A stretch of 64,000 nucleotides of DNA from Cutaneotrichosporon cavernicola (GCF_030864355.1 NC_083395.1:1178001-1242000), one strand, 5' to 3'; shown: positions 45,001 through 57,199, counted from the stretch's first letter. Notes: a model not told the origin generated them from the letters alone. Made by a program: numbers and translations.

Positions 45001-46832
45001 GGCGGTTTAAAGCAGCAGTGACGCTCAAAGGAGACTTGTTGGGGCCTGGGCGTCGGGTGGTGGCGCACATACCCACCATCCTCTCCACCTGGCGGCTGAT
45101 GTCGTCTGGTGTTTCTTGAGATCTCGGGCACACTTCCAGGACCAGGTCAACGGCGGGACCTGACAGGATGAAACCAAGGTGTGGACTGCCTCTGGCTTCT
45201 GACTTGGCACGCCGGAAGGCTTTGGCTCCCGCTCCCGGCTCCTGACTTTTGCGTATGCCGTGGACATTGGACATGAACGCTGACACTGCGAGGGCAGCGG
45301 CGGTTTAGACCACAGCACACTCTGCGCCAAACGGCAAGAATAACGCCTAAGCTTTGCCTGGCTTGCGAATGGTTCAATGGGCCGAGACAGTAGGGCCAAG
45401 GCAGGTCCAGTTTGAACTCGGAATACCCTTGATATCCGACAACAATTAGTAGCAGATCCGGTGAGGATTGAACCCTTCAGCTATCCAGCTACCCAAAATG
45501 CGCGGTGGCTGCGTCACCGCTCCTGCTCCTCTTCGCCAAGCATCCAAATCTCTCCCTGCAGATACCGTACAGAGTGGGAAACGGCAGGTGGCCCCTGCCG
45601 TCATGCCGTCCGAACCTTTCAGCAGCATTCAAAGTCGAGCCTACCAGTGCCGACAGCTAGTCACACCCATCCCATGGCCGCACGCGCCTCCTTGCTTGTC
45701 TTAACCTCTTCGCCCCACTCTCCAACCCCTCGCACCAGGTAAGGAGAAAAGGACAAGGAGCCGCGGAGCTTGTTCATCAGTAATTCGACCATCAAGCCAT
45801 CTGCTCCTGTTACAGCGATCGCAGCACCCTGTCACGGTGGGCAAGTGAATGGAGGACTGTGGAGAGGCAGGAGGGGGAGAAAAGGCGTCGCAGGTGTCAC
45901 AGGACAGATGGAGATTGTGCTGTGGTTCGCTACTTCGGTGAACGGGGTCATGGTGCCGTGATCCCCTCGTGCCGTCTTGCTATCCCAGCTATCCTTGATC
46001 GTTAAGCTTCAGGGTCTAGTACCAAGCAGCCTAATCGAGACTACCATACTTTGCGTTATCGCATCTCACCAAAGGTGTGTGAATACCCCACACTAGTCAG
46101 AGGATAGAGCCAGTCACTTTCCCATTGTCATCTGTAGGCTGAAGATACGGAACGTGAGACACTCTGTGCCATGCCCATCTTGTCATGTCGCTCGTCTAAA
46201 ACGATGATTCCACCTACTCAGACCTGCCCCTAAATAGCCAACCAAGCCAACGGACGAAGGGGAGCTAAGGCGAGAATGATTCATTGGTGACCCACTGATG
46301 TATGTGACCCTGAGCCATAGAAACGGACCTCGATTTGCCCTCATCCCCTGCTGTTCTGTTCTCTCCAAGTCATTCGAGGATCGAGGGCACAGGGGCGGTC
46401 CAGGTATTTCAACCTCTTTCGATCACTCGCCCGCACTCCCTTGAAAGCTACACAGCTCAAGGAGCACAGGATGGGCGTGACTGCAAACACTTGACAACAA
46501 CATAAGCCAGCACTTGCCTCTCCTTCAGTCATCCTCTCTAGTCGGTTTTCGCCCTCTCTGTGTGCTGGTTGTGATGGCTAATACATTGCATTACCCTTGG
46601 GACGGTCAAGCTGAGCCACGACAAAGGAGCATGGGTGCGTGTGCCAAAAGCGCGTGTTCCAGTCACTGTGCCTGAAACGGACGGAACCTTTTGAGCGCCA
46701 ACTATCTCCCTCGAAAGGTGGCCATCACTCAATTGGCTTGCCCTCCCTCTCGCGCCTCCTGCATCCTTCCTCGCTGCTCCATCGCTCAGTTCTCGCGCCC
46801 ACGCTCAACATTCCCTCAATCATGCCCAGCTC
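42001..46832. other. 4.8-kb gene-poor divergent region
   Basis: This lies between the start codons of the HMG gene (minus) and the SLC25-like gene (plus). GA-rich tracts occur near 42650-42790 and a 28-bp near-palindrome at 43308-43335. The frames present (for example 44663-45286 minus, 207 codons) have no domain and look non-coding. No tRNA was recognised. Confidence 0.55.
43308..43335. repeat. 28-bp near-perfect palindrome
   Basis: The left arm atcacggagttga pairs with the right arm tcaacctccgtgat with only one bulged base. It could be a dimeric factor site or a cruciform. Confidence 0.65.
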
Positions 46833-46836
46833 ATGA
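46822..46836 (+). promoter_or_regulatory. Upstream ORF overlapping the start codon of the SLC25-like gene
   Basis: The short frame ATG-CCC-AGC-TCA-TGA ends within the next gene's start: its TGA (46834-46836) overlaps the main ATG (46833-46835) as ATGA. Such an arrangement could couple translation by reinitiation. The uORF lies in the transcript only if transcription begins upstream of 46822. Confidence 0.5.
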
Positions 46837-48567
46837 CTACGTCTCCCTCGACACCACGAGCCGACTCGCGGCGTCAACCAGTGCTCTTGTCACCATCTGG
46901 GCCGCCATTGAGCTGCGCAATCCCAGGACTGCCAGGCAAAGCAGCAGCGCTAACAACTCACCTAAATGTCCCAGTTGACCATGGGCTCACAACAACGTTG
47001 CTGGTGCCGAAGCAGAGCGAGGAGGTAGCCATCCCGCAGCCGAACAAGGCTACGAGCGCAGGCGCAGCGTTCACTCGCTCGCTGCTGTTATTCATCGGTG
47101 CGTGCCTAGGAAAGCGGAAGGAAGGTGGATCTGACCCCAGGCTTCTTGTTTCGCCGCCCGTCCAAGCTCTTCCGGCCGAATCGATGTGAGCTGGCGACAG
47201 TCGTAAGAGCTGACAAACAGTAGACACATGGGCAGGCCTGCGCAGGCTCGCCGAGAGCGCCGATCAGAACCTCTCGCCGACGTTCGTCCGTAGTATCCTC
47301 AAACTCAAGGGCGGGGTAGGTTGTTCGAGTTGCGGCACTAACTCGCAGCCGATGGTCCTGGCCGCATCTCTCCTCCCGCCGCTCCTCGTCAACACGACGC
47401 TCGGCTTCCTCCTCTTCTCTTCGCACTCGTTCTTCTCCCTGGCGCTCGCTCGGGTGCCGTACTTTCAACGTGGCATCGAATGCGACCCCGAAGACGAGAA
47501 CGACCTGATCAACTTTACCCGCCTTCGTGACCCACTAGGCGACATTGACGGCGATTATGGTGACAAGGTCGAAGGCACACCAGACGAGGAAGAGATCACA
47601 TTGGAGAACGTCCTCCGAGGACCAAAGATCATCCCAAAGCACCCAACCCTGCTCTCGGCCATCGCAGGCGCTGGCGCCGGGGTGATCCAGGGTGCTGCTT
47701 TTACGCCCATCGAGAATGTTGTCCGGTGAGTGGCCCGGCGTGGCCCTCAGTTACCGCCACTAACATTGCAGCCTGATTCAGCAGTCCGCCTCGTCATTGT
47801 CAGCAAATGCGGCCCGGTTCCTGCACCTGCCTACTCCGCAATCTGCACAACTTCTGGGCCCACCGCCTTCCTCCCCAGTCGAGGCCCTCCGCACCTTCCT
47901 CGCACACGACACGTGGCACAAGTCGCGGCAATGGTGGACTGGCTGGCGTTGGGCTGTGGCGCGCGACGCGTGCGTATAATCCTGTGAACCGCTGACATCC
48001 AGAATGAGCTACAGCGTCTTCTTCGCGACGTTCGATGTCACGCGCCGTGTCGGGGTTCGCGTCAAGGCGGTGATGAGCCGGCGCGCTGGCGGGCCTGTCG
48101 ATGGCAGCGCTGCCAATGCGGAAGACGAGGCGGCCGAGTTGCGCGCCGCAGCCCGCGCCCCACCTTCGCAGACCCCGACATCTGCACGCCTCGCGCAGGC
48201 GCTCACGATTGTGACAGGCGGCGTTGTCGCAGCGCACTTGGCTGAGATCTCGGGACGCCCGTTCCGCGCGTGCCAGCGATACGCGAGCACTGCCACGGCC
48301 GAGTCCCTCCGCTTCCACGAGGCCGGCAAGGCTGTCCCGTACCGCTGTAAGCACCCGCTCAAGTATGTGTGGCGTCATCATGGACTGCGGGGCTTCTTCC
48401 ACCGCGACGACGCTCCGCTTGCTGCCAAGCACAAGGCTGAGGCGAAGGCCAAGGGACCTCTGCAGGTTGCCGCACGTCTTGCAGGGCGCGTCGTGTGGCG
48501 CGTCGCGTCCGTCGGTCCATGGGGCATCGGCTTCCTCGTGTTCGCATGGATTGGCGGCGAGGTGTAG
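46833..48567 (+). CDS. Diverged mitochondrial carrier (SLC25-like) protein
   Basis: Exons 46833-47097, 47221-47315, 47349-47725, 47772-47969 and 48003-48567 give 499 aa. Segments alternate between small/hydrophobic helices and polar loops, as in SLC25 carriers: MVLAASLLPPLLVNTTLGFL, SAIAGAGAGVIQGAAFTPIE followed by NVVR (compare P-x-[DE]-x-x-[KR]), and TIVTGGVVAAHLAEISGRPF. The canonical motif is only clear in P-I-E-N-V-V-R. A long disordered N-terminus (~85 aa) and acidic loop (DPEDENDL, DGDYGDK) are unusual for transport carriers. It probably sits in the mitochondrial inner or outer membrane; no substrate can be assigned. Introns are 123, 33, 46 and 33 nt. Confidence 0.65.
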
Positions 48568-48970
48568 TGGCGGCCAATGTCCAGCCGCGAGTGTTTTCCC
48601 CACCATGCAAGTTGACGCGGACGGCTGGAGCACAACGAGCTGCGCGTCGAGATCGGACCGACTCGCCCTTGCGTAGAATAGATGCATAGACACATTAGAC
48701 ATGGCGGCGCTTATCAGCCGTCGCTTCGCGATCGCCATGACTCGTTCGTACATCGTCGGACTCACTGGAGTTGGGCTGACCGACTGATAATAGACGCGGC
48801 TGACCTGGCTGGCGCCTGACTTTGCTCGAGCTGACCTGTACGAATGACTCCAGCCAGACAGACCTGATCGTCGACATCAAACATCTCTAGCTCTCAAAAC
48901 GATCTCCCTCACAACAGCTCAACCCTAACTAACCCGGCGAAAAAGCATACACGAGCTCATGCTCGCGCCC
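48568..48970. other. Intergenic region, no gene seen
   Basis: About 400 bp between the carrier-like gene and tRNA-Arg. Nothing beyond probable 3' UTR sequence was recognised. Confidence 0.5.
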
Positions 48971-49070
48971 AGGTCATGACGGGGGTCGAACCCGCAATCT
49001 CCTGATGAACGACGCGTCCTTGGAGGAGCAGAAGTCGTAGTCAGACGCGATGCCATTTCGCCACACGACC
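48971..49070 (-). tRNA. tRNA-Arg (anticodon ACG), with 28-nt intron
   Basis: On the minus strand, acceptor arms ggtcgtg/catgacc pair over 7 bp. The T arm is gcggg-ttcgacc-cccgt, and the D arm matches box A (gtggcgaaatgg). Anticodon stem tctga/tcagg flanks loop ct-ACG-a plus intron. The anticodon is at 49038-49036, and the intron at 49034-49007 follows position 37, the canonical tRNA intron site. The ACG anticodon (inosine-modified) reads CGU/CGC/CGA. Confidence 0.92.
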
Positions 49071-50077
49071 TATGAATGTCTGGTTCTCGAGCTTGGATAG
49101 GGTGGGGCATCGGTGCCGCCCGTCGTCGGGAAGTGCAGCCGACGTTGGATGACCAGAAGGAATGGACAATGGGGTTCAACGGAGAGGAGTGATATGGAGA
49201 GTTGTCGTCCGGTTGGGAGTGCGTGGAGAGGTGACAGCAGCTACCCAAGTACCTGGGTGACCAGCCCGTTTGCTCAGCTGTTAGAGGTATTTGTGGGCGT
49301 CCAAAAGTAGTGAGATGCGACGTACACTTGTCGGCTGGTGGAGGAGTGGACAGGTGGGTGTTGGAGGTTGATCTTGTAGAAGCTCGCCCTGCATCCTTCA
49401 TACAGTAATTCCTTGAATAACTCTTGTGGCAAAACTGCGGAAGTGGTGGCCTAGCGGGTGCTTCCCGACTCTGCGACTGCACGATAACTCCCAAACCCGG
49501 TATGTCAGGCGTTGGCGAGCCGCCACACACGCTGGTATTGCGCCTCAGCCGCATATCCCAAGGTATCTCCCAGCCATGTTGGCCACTGTCTGACAGAAGT
49601 GTCACTGTGTTGTCGTTCATCCCGTGCAAGTTGGCCTGGCATGTCCTACTACACCTGGGCGCTCATTGTATCACATTCCACTCTTAGGAAGCGGAGATTG
49701 TCGATGAGAAAACAAAACATGCAGTATGGGGGATACGTTTCGATTTAATGCGGATTAGCTGCACTATCCGAGACTGTGAGAAATCCCACGGCGGCAGACG
49801 CAGACAGACGAGTCTTCGAGCCAGCCACCACGTCCGCCACTCGTTGAGCGCAGATTCCTTCCTCGCTTTACAGTGCCACATTTACGACGTTTGCCACGTC
49901 CGCCGCGCGCCAGGCAACAGCCCAAATGCCACATCTGCAGCGTCCACTGTGCCAGACGCGATTACAAGCTCTGGAACCGTCCAGACCCCAACATACGGAG
50001 GTGCTCTGCATTTCCATTCGTTATGCGGATGTCCTTCTCTTCCCGGTATAACCTTTCCCAATCACTTATCATACATC
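49071..50077. other. Intergenic region between two tRNA genes
   Basis: About 1 kb with no coding frame or further tRNA recognised. A sequence near 49440-49465 resembles box A but has no matching T arm. Confidence 0.5.
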
Positions 50078-50181
50078 GGCGAAGTGGCGGAGTGGTTAAC
50101 GCGATTGACTCGAATATCTCTTGTCTCTGAGAGAGCGATCAATTTCCTTCGGGAGCGCCTGTTCGAATCAGGTCTTCGTCG
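50078..50181 (+). tRNA. tRNA-Ser (anticodon CGA), with 23-nt intron
   Basis: Acceptor ggcgaag pairs with cttcgtc (one G-U), with discriminator G at 50181. The D arm gcggagtggttaacgc and T arm gcctg-ttcgaat-caggt carry boxes A and B. A long variable arm (tccttcggga) marks a class II tRNA, as expected for serine. Anticodon CGA is at 50111-50113 within stem attga/tcaat; the intron is 50115-50137, after A37. Confidence 0.95.
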
Positions 50182-52565
50182 AGGAGCTGTGGCAGCTACA
50201 GATATCCTTTTGGTCCATCCATTATGCTCGACCCTTGCGGGGAGCGCGGATCAGATCTAGTAAAAGGTGTCACTGGCAATGGTAAGTTGAGCCTCTCGGT
50301 GGCGCAGGACAGGTGGGCGATTGTGGAGGCTTCGGTCTCGGTCTCTTGATCCCAGCAGCTCGGGAAACGAGCGGCCCGATATGGTAGCGGAGCACGAGTT
50401 AGGGATGGGGAGCAGTATTTAGGAGGGCCCTCGAGCTACAGATAAAGGCCTGACCAATCAATCGACTTGGGAGCAAGTCCAGTATGGTTGATATTAGGCG
50501 TTGGAGCCGTCGAATCAGTCAATGTAGCATCTGCTGGAATGGGCGGCATGAGTGACTCGAGATCCGCGGGCTCTTGTCAGACAATCACGCACATTCACAG
50601 TTCACTGATCTGTAAGCAAGCAAACAAGCAAGTGTAAGATGAATTGCAAGCAAACATCAGAACGGACTATCGACGACAATCACGGCTTTTGAACTTTGCT
50701 CCATCGTCAAGCTCTGTGGGGTTGTATTCTTGTGGAAGCACTTGCCATTTTCCATAGCTCACATGATGGAACAACACCAAGAGCGACTCCTCTCTCTCGA
50801 CTTGGGTTCCTCCCTGCTAGGTCAGCCGCCACTATTGAGCACTCACCTTGACCACGGTTCCATATCCTCTTCTTCCTCCAAGACCACAATCCATATATCC
50901 ACTTCCCAGTGATCGCAGTACCCCCCCACTTCATAGACCGTTTGGCAGAAACCCTATATACACCCAGGTACGCCCTCCCCCCCATTGAATAGACTCGGTT
51001 CGTGGCAAATACCCGCCCCGACTCGCGTCGCGCTGATTCCCCTATCAAGATGGTGCTGTCGTAGGGAATGGTAGTCTGCCACCACGAAGAACTTGGCTAC
51101 CACTGCCCTGTCCTCGAGGGACGCAGGGAAGAGGTCCCATACCTCGTCCAATAGACAGGTGTATGGAGTTGGGGGGGTGGGGCCGAAGGGAATACCAGAT
51201 CTGTCCCGAGAGCGATTTGAAGTGCGGATCCAGCTCTCGAAGGTCTGCTCCAGCTCTGCTGGCTGCAGCGGTGGATGCAACGGTCTCAATGGGACGATTG
51301 TGACGAGTTGAAGAGTAGAACAGAGATCGCCCGCGAGGATGGGTCTGCGGGGCTGTGTACCGCCACCACACACGGACATCCCCCAACCACCACCACCACA
51401 GAATGCCCACCTCCCGATGCTCAACCAGCCTCACAATGTCACCATTTGCGAACTTGCGTCGCGATGCCAGCCCGTTGTATACGTGTATGCATGTAAATCC
51501 GATCACGTTACGGTGGGCGCATGCACGCCATCTCAGGCGTGACAGATCTGCACTCGCGATGCACGCGTAGTTGATTTCTGGGCGGATGCAGGCGCGACTG
51601 ATTTCATGGACGTGGGTCCATGTTGGTCTCCTTTCCGCACAGACAGTCTATGCATGAGGAGAAAAGGTGCAGAATCGCGGGGAGCAAAATATGGCAAAAA
51701 TGGTAGCCCGCTACCCCCGAAGGGGAGACAGGCAGAGCCAAATATTGAACGAGTGAACCAGCCGAAGCCAGCACAAGGCAGGCCCCTCCACTAGGACTAT
51801 GAGTCGCCGTGCAATGGTCGAGGAGCAAACCTCTCGGATGGCAGGATGAGGGCCATTGAACCGAGCAAGTAAGGTAAGTATGAAAACCATTTTTTCGAGT
51901 CCCTGTTGAGCGTGTCCCAGCCTAGCCAGCCTCAGCCCAGCTCCAAGAGCCAGACTCGAGAACTACAATGACAATCGGCAACCGGCCAGGCCGGTTACCC
52001 TGGTGCCTACCAGGGAATTTCACTCCCGTTTCAGTATGAAGGCATACAAACTTGCACCCTGAGGTTGAGGCACGGTTTACAGGAGCAGGAGCAGGAAATG
52101 GCGGTGGATACATACGATTAGAGTACTCAGACAATTGGCTGGCCATGGTTTCGACATAGATAAGTCTCTGGAAGCACTTAAAGCACTCCACGCCGCCCGT
52201 GTCATCATTGTACTGTATGAGGAGGAGAGACGGGAAGGAAGGGAGAAGATCAACTAAGGAAAAAGATGGAAAGGGCGTGAAATGAGGAAGAATCATCCCC
52301 TACTGCACCTGGAGGTGCAAGCTACGGTGGCTCATGAATGGCCACCGCAGGAGGGGGAAAATAGTGGGCGAATATAGTGGGCGTTGGGCCATGGGTGTTG
52401 GGATGGTTGGACAGTGGTCGAGGTGGGGTCGATTACGAGCGGCAAGAATGTCGTTCTCCGGTTAGCATCTTCTCTAAGTGCGCTCTTACTGGTGCAAAGG
52501 TCAGTAGGCTGCTGGTGGTATGAAAATGGTGGTTGCTGGGCCGCTGTTGGTTGTATGTTAGTGAG

Positions 52566-52645
52566 TTGGTTGTATGTTGGTGATATGTCGGAGATCGAGT
52601 TGGCGTTGGTTGTATGTTGGTGATATGTCAGAGATCGAGTTGGGC
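52566..52645. repeat. 40-bp direct tandem duplication
   Basis: Two adjacent copies of a 40-bp unit starting ttggttgtatgttggtgata, 52566-52605 and 52606-52645, differ at only a few bases (cgg/cag and near the end). A partial, more diverged copy precedes them at about 52546. Confidence 0.85.
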
Positions 52646-53325
52646 GAAAGGGGTCGGTAAGGCGAGTGGCGTTGTAGCAGGCGAGAGGCGACAGAACGAA
52701 TGCTGGGTAGTCAAGAAAGTTGGGATTGGTATGCAGGTTTCAGTTTCAAGAAAATCAAGAAGATTTCCAGAGAGCTGGGTATGCTCTCTGTGCGAGGCGA
52801 CAAGTGTCAGTCGATCGCCAGGCCCAGGGGGAGGGGTCGGGGTGCGGATGAGCCTGGCAGGAGGGTGAGGGAGGGAGTTGGGCGATGGGCGATGGATGTG
52901 GATAGGGGAGCTCTCGGGAGTATGAGTACCGTATGATACTGTGGAGAGAGGGATGGGGCAACTCTTGGGCAAGTTGGGCTGCTTTTATCCTCCAGCCGAG
53001 GCCAATGGTGTGCAGAAGCGGAACTGACGGTGGGAAATTTTAGCACAGCCAAGGCCAAGTGGCGTACGGATGCGTGAGATTCAGTGATGTGTGGTGTGGG
53101 CCGTGGAAAGGAGGAATGGACGATATGTCACATCCTAACGTGTACGGGTTGCCGCTGGGCAAAGTCTCGCAACTCTGTGGGACACGATTAGGTGCGAGGG
53201 ATAATACCGAGGGGAAAGCAAACGGAACACGGAGTAAGTGATAACGAGGGGACCAATCCGAGCAGTTGGACATTGGCATGGGAGGTGAGTGAGTGGTGGG
53301 AAACGGATGTGACAGGAGTAGCTGA

Positions 53326-53385
53326 CATTTCCCAGGATCGCATCCAGTGTACTGCCATTTCCCAGGATCACATCCAGTGTACATT
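53326..53385. repeat. 30-bp direct tandem duplication
   Basis: Copies at 53326 and 53356 both begin catttcccaggatc and continue catccagtgtac. They differ at one central base (g/a) and at the 3' end. They lie ~220 bp upstream of the karyopherin start codon. Confidence 0.88.
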
Positions 53386-53602
53386 CTCTCCCATGAAGTC
53401 CTTTCTGTAGCTAACGGTTCTCTGCCTTATGGTGGCAGTCGGTTAGTGTTTCCTGGAACGAAAGCGAGAGCTTATCCTGTTCGTTATGGATTGCAAGGAC
53501 TGGTCGGGTCGTGCCTGGCGGGATGCCTGGGTCACGTGGCGGCCATGGTCGAACTTCCACAGTTGTTGACATCACACCTTCTTCATCTCCTCAACTCCAA
53601 CC

Positions 53603-56600
53603 ATGGCAGCGACGATGGCCTTCCCGGTCCTCCCAGCGAGCGACATAGACCAGGTCGCAGCGGTGCGTCGACTCTCTCTTCCCTCTGACTCTCGCTCTGT
53701 TAGGAGCCGCTGACGGAAGACTATCCTCCACCTATTCGACCCTGCAACCTCCGCCCAGCCCGCACTCGCCAAGTCGCTCCAGCAACAGCTACAGGATCTG
53801 CAAGCGCGACCCGAGGCGTGGGGATTGATCGCCGGACTGGCGAAACAGGATGACGCGAACGTGCGTTTCTTCAGCGCGCACACGGCGCAAGTCAAGATCT
53901 CACGGGATTGGTGAGTGTACGGCTGCAGCGTTAGCTGTGACCGCTCCTCTAGCACAGCTGCAAGTCGATCGTTTGGGTTTTGTTCATCAGCTCACACCAG
54001 GGACACGCTCCCCGCCGAGATGCAGCCGGCGCTCCTCGCGCTGGTCCTTGAGACACTCGGCGAGGCCGTTTCGCCCACCAACACGACAACCTACCAGCCC
54101 GGCAACGCGATTGTCGTGCGCAAGCTGTTCGGGTGTGTGAGTGTCGAGTGGAGTGCTGGAGGCAGTCAACCTTCACTTATGCCTTGGAGTGTCTCTGCTA
54201 CCCCTCCACACGCCGCTACTCGAATTACGAGCCCAAACTAACCCCAGCTCGCCTCCCTCATCCTCCGCCTCCCATTTTACCGCTTTCCCGACCCAATCAC
54301 GACCGTGCTTCAGACGTTGTCCAACGCGCTTGCCAGAGCCACGGCTCTCCCACCCTCTGCCCCTGTGTCGGGGTACTCGACGCCAGTGCCCGGCGGAGGA
54401 TCGGCCACCACTGGACTGAGACAGCGCGTCCGCCTGTGGGCTCTTGAGTGGTGTGGGATCTGTGTTGAGGAGATTGCACGCGCTGGGCTGAGTGAACAGA
54501 AGCGGTGAGTCCACACCGAGGCGGAAGAAGCACTGCGGTTGGCTTTGGCATATGTGACATGCTGTGTCCGTTATATCCTGCACCGCCTTCGGCAGCGGCT
54601 GTTGCCCGTTCGCGGGCTGCGTTCGCTCACTTCCGCTCACACCAGCACTGCTCTTCGACGTCACATCGACTCCGACGTTCCAGCCGTTATGGCGGCCATC
54701 ACAGACAGTATGACTGGAGAGCCACTCCAGTCGCCTGTGGACCGAATCCGCGCGGCCGAGGCCGCTTGCAGGTGCGCCGACAGCTGGATCAACTACGGCC
54801 TTGGTGCAGACGAACTCTCCGCCCTGCTTCCGCACATATTCGGCCTGCTTCCTCTCCCTGCCGCGTCGACTACTATTGCCGAGGTCCTCTCCGAATCGAT
54901 CTTCAAGTTCGGCAAGGGGTCAAAGATCCTCACCGAGCCGTTGTTGGCGTGGGTTATCGGACCGAACGGACAGGGCTTGCTAGGAAGCACCGAGGACGAG
55001 CCCTCTGATGCGGTCATCGCATTCACCAAGATGCTGTGCGCCCTCGTCGAGCACTCGTCTGAATGGCTTGTCGCGCGCTTGCAACAACCCGACGTCCAGG
55101 CGTTCCTCGCCACGATCCTCCGCGTCACCGGGTGGGCAGGTGTTGGAGGCGTTGACGAGAGCGTTTCCGAGCTCACACTTCCGATCTACCCTCTCATCCA
55201 AGAAGCGATCATGGACTCAGACGTGTTTTCCGAGCCGCATGAGACGTCAGCGTCGTGGGCTGTTGCCAAGCAGTTCTTCCGTGAGCTCGTCGATGTCACA
55301 AGACGCAAGGTGCGCTGGCCAGGGTCTGGTGAGGAGGCGTCGCTGGGCGGTCTCGACCGCGAGGACCGCGAGACGTTCGACACTTGGCGTCGGGACGCGG
55401 GAGAGGTCATCGTCGGCGCGTACTATATCCTTCGTGACGACATGCTGTCGTCGTTGACAGCGACGGCGTCGGAAAAGATCGCCAACCAGGCGCCGTGGCA
55501 GGACATCGAGGCGACACTCCACTGCATCCGGTACTCCGGCGAGGGGGTGCCGCTTGGCGAGGAAAAGTCCCTCCCGATTATCTTCTCCGACCGGCTCATC
55601 AGCGGGCTGTCCAACCGCCCACACGCTGGCCTTGGTGAGGAACGCCTGCGTCTCACCTTTGTCTGCCTCATCCGTGCGTACGAAGAATGGTTCAAGTACC
55701 ACCCCGACCACCTCTTGCCCGTCCTTTCCTACCTTGTCTCGTCGCTCACGTCGTCCCGGTTGGTATCACCGTCAGCTGCGGACTCGCTCAAGGCGCTGTG
55801 CGACATATGTCGGACAAAGCTTGTTGACCACATCGGTGCGTTCTCCGAGCTGCATGGCAAGATTGCCGACCTGGGGCCAGACGAGCAGACCAAGGTGATC
55901 GAAGGAATCACGAGCGTTATCCAGGCGTTAGCCCCAGCCGACGCCATCGGACCTGTGCAGGGCATCCTCGGGCCGATCGTCAATCGCCTCGGCCAGGCTG
56001 TCACGTCTGGGGACCCGGCAGACCTCGTGCAGGCGATGAACTCGCTCACAGCGTGCTTCAAGGGCTTCTCGCCATCTGACGATGACATGTTTGACTCGCT
56101 CGACGGCGACGACGAAGCCAAGGACGCGGCGATGATGGAGGCTCGCGCGGCGCCATCAACGGTTGCACTGCGGCAGCGGGCCGAGCAGGCGATTACCGCG
56201 GTCATCCAGGTGTGGAACGGCGACAGCGAGGTGGCCGACGCGATCTCGAGCCTTCTAAAGCAGGCGACGCTCTCGTCCTCCGAGACGCTGATCTCGCTTT
56301 CGCCCCTTCCGCTCTTGACCCTTGTGTGCACGGCGTGCGAGCAGGCGCCAAGCGCGCTGTGGATGAGCCTCGCGAGCACGCTCACGCTGCGTATCGGCAC
56401 GGCGACGAGTTCGCTTCAATTGAAGAAGCACAAGAACTCGCTCGAGGACCAGCGTAAACTTGAGGAAGATAGAGAGCGATGGGAGGTGGTCGGCGACGCT
56501 GCGAACCGCCTCGCCGTCATGGCCGGGCGCATGCTAGGTCCGGACGGCGCGATGCGGGATAACCCGGACGTCGTGGAGGGCTTCTTCAAGTTCTCTCACG

Positions 56601-57127
56601 CTGTCAGCTCGCGCTTCCCTGGCGTGCTCCTTCGCCTCCCGGAACCCGTCATCGACGTCTACATGTCCCTCGGCATCATGGGTCTGGGCACGCAAGAACG
56701 CTTCTCGCTCAAGTCATCCGCCGAGTTCTTCGTCGCCCTCTTCGCCAACACGCGGTACCCCAGTCCACTCGAGGAACCGGCCGAGCGTCTGGTGAGACAC
56801 TATGGCCCGCGCCTCCTCCGTGCACTCTTGCTCAGCGCCGGCTCAGAAGGGCCGCGCTCAGTCATTCCCAACCTCGCCGAGCTCCTTGCCTCGTTGGTTA
56901 CTCGTGTCAGCGGGCCGGACATCGCCGCCTGGCTCGACACCATCCTCGCGGAGCCAGGCTTCCCGGACCCGCGCGCGACGCCTGAGGCTAAGGCCCGTCT
57001 CAAGGGCGTCGTCCTCCGCAGCCGGACGACGCGTAAGATGCGTGAGGCGCTGCACGAGTTTGCCCTCGTTGCACGTGGCCTCGCGAACACGACATATGGC
57101 AACGCGACGGCAGTATCGTTAGCGTAG
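53603..57127 (+). CDS. Importin-beta family karyopherin (importin-13/Kap122 type)
   Basis: A nuclear transport receptor built of HEAT repeats. Five exons (53603-53662, 53720-53910, 54001-54136, 54248-54504, 54646-57127) give 1041 aa, a normal size for the family. Supporting segments are the N-terminal SLQQQLQDLQARPEAWGLIA and KQDDANVRFFSAHTAQVKIS (the importin N-terminal domain), LTEPLLAWVIGPNG, and QAPWQDIEATLHCIRYSGEG, a sequence strongly typical of importin-13/transportin-3/Kap122. The rest is helical throughout. Removing intron 4 (54505-54645) with the acceptor at 54645 joins EQKR to TALRRHIDSDVP. The choice between importin-13 and Pdr6/Kap122 orthology cannot be settled here. Its stop codon is 72 bp from that of MED20. 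Confidence 0.86.
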
Positions 57128-57199
57128 CCTACATTATTTACTCTCGTGGCATATGCATAGCATCTTCATCTCATCACGCTCTAATGCTGCGTCAAGTCA

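Larger units (their letters stand above)
50182..53602. other. 3.4-kb gene-poor region with small tandem duplications
   Basis: The region lies upstream of the karyopherin gene. It contains a 40-bp direct duplication (52566-52645) and a 30-bp duplication (53326-53385). Minus-strand frames at 50954-51424 and 51045-51506 overlap in different frames and cannot be assigned. A possible minus-strand exon starts at ATG 52146 (aaaccATGg) before a GTATGT donor, but no convincing continuation was found. Confidence 0.5.

Noticed and set aside
44663..45286. 207-codon minus-strand frame
   Set aside because: No domain, non-coding composition, isolated in the gene-poor region.
45440..45560. tRNA-like T-loop (ggttcaatcc on the minus strand)
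   Set aside because: The T stem does not pair and no acceptor stem or D arm could be formed.
49435..49510. Box A-like sequence tggcctagcggg
   Set aside because: No box B or stems at the required distance.
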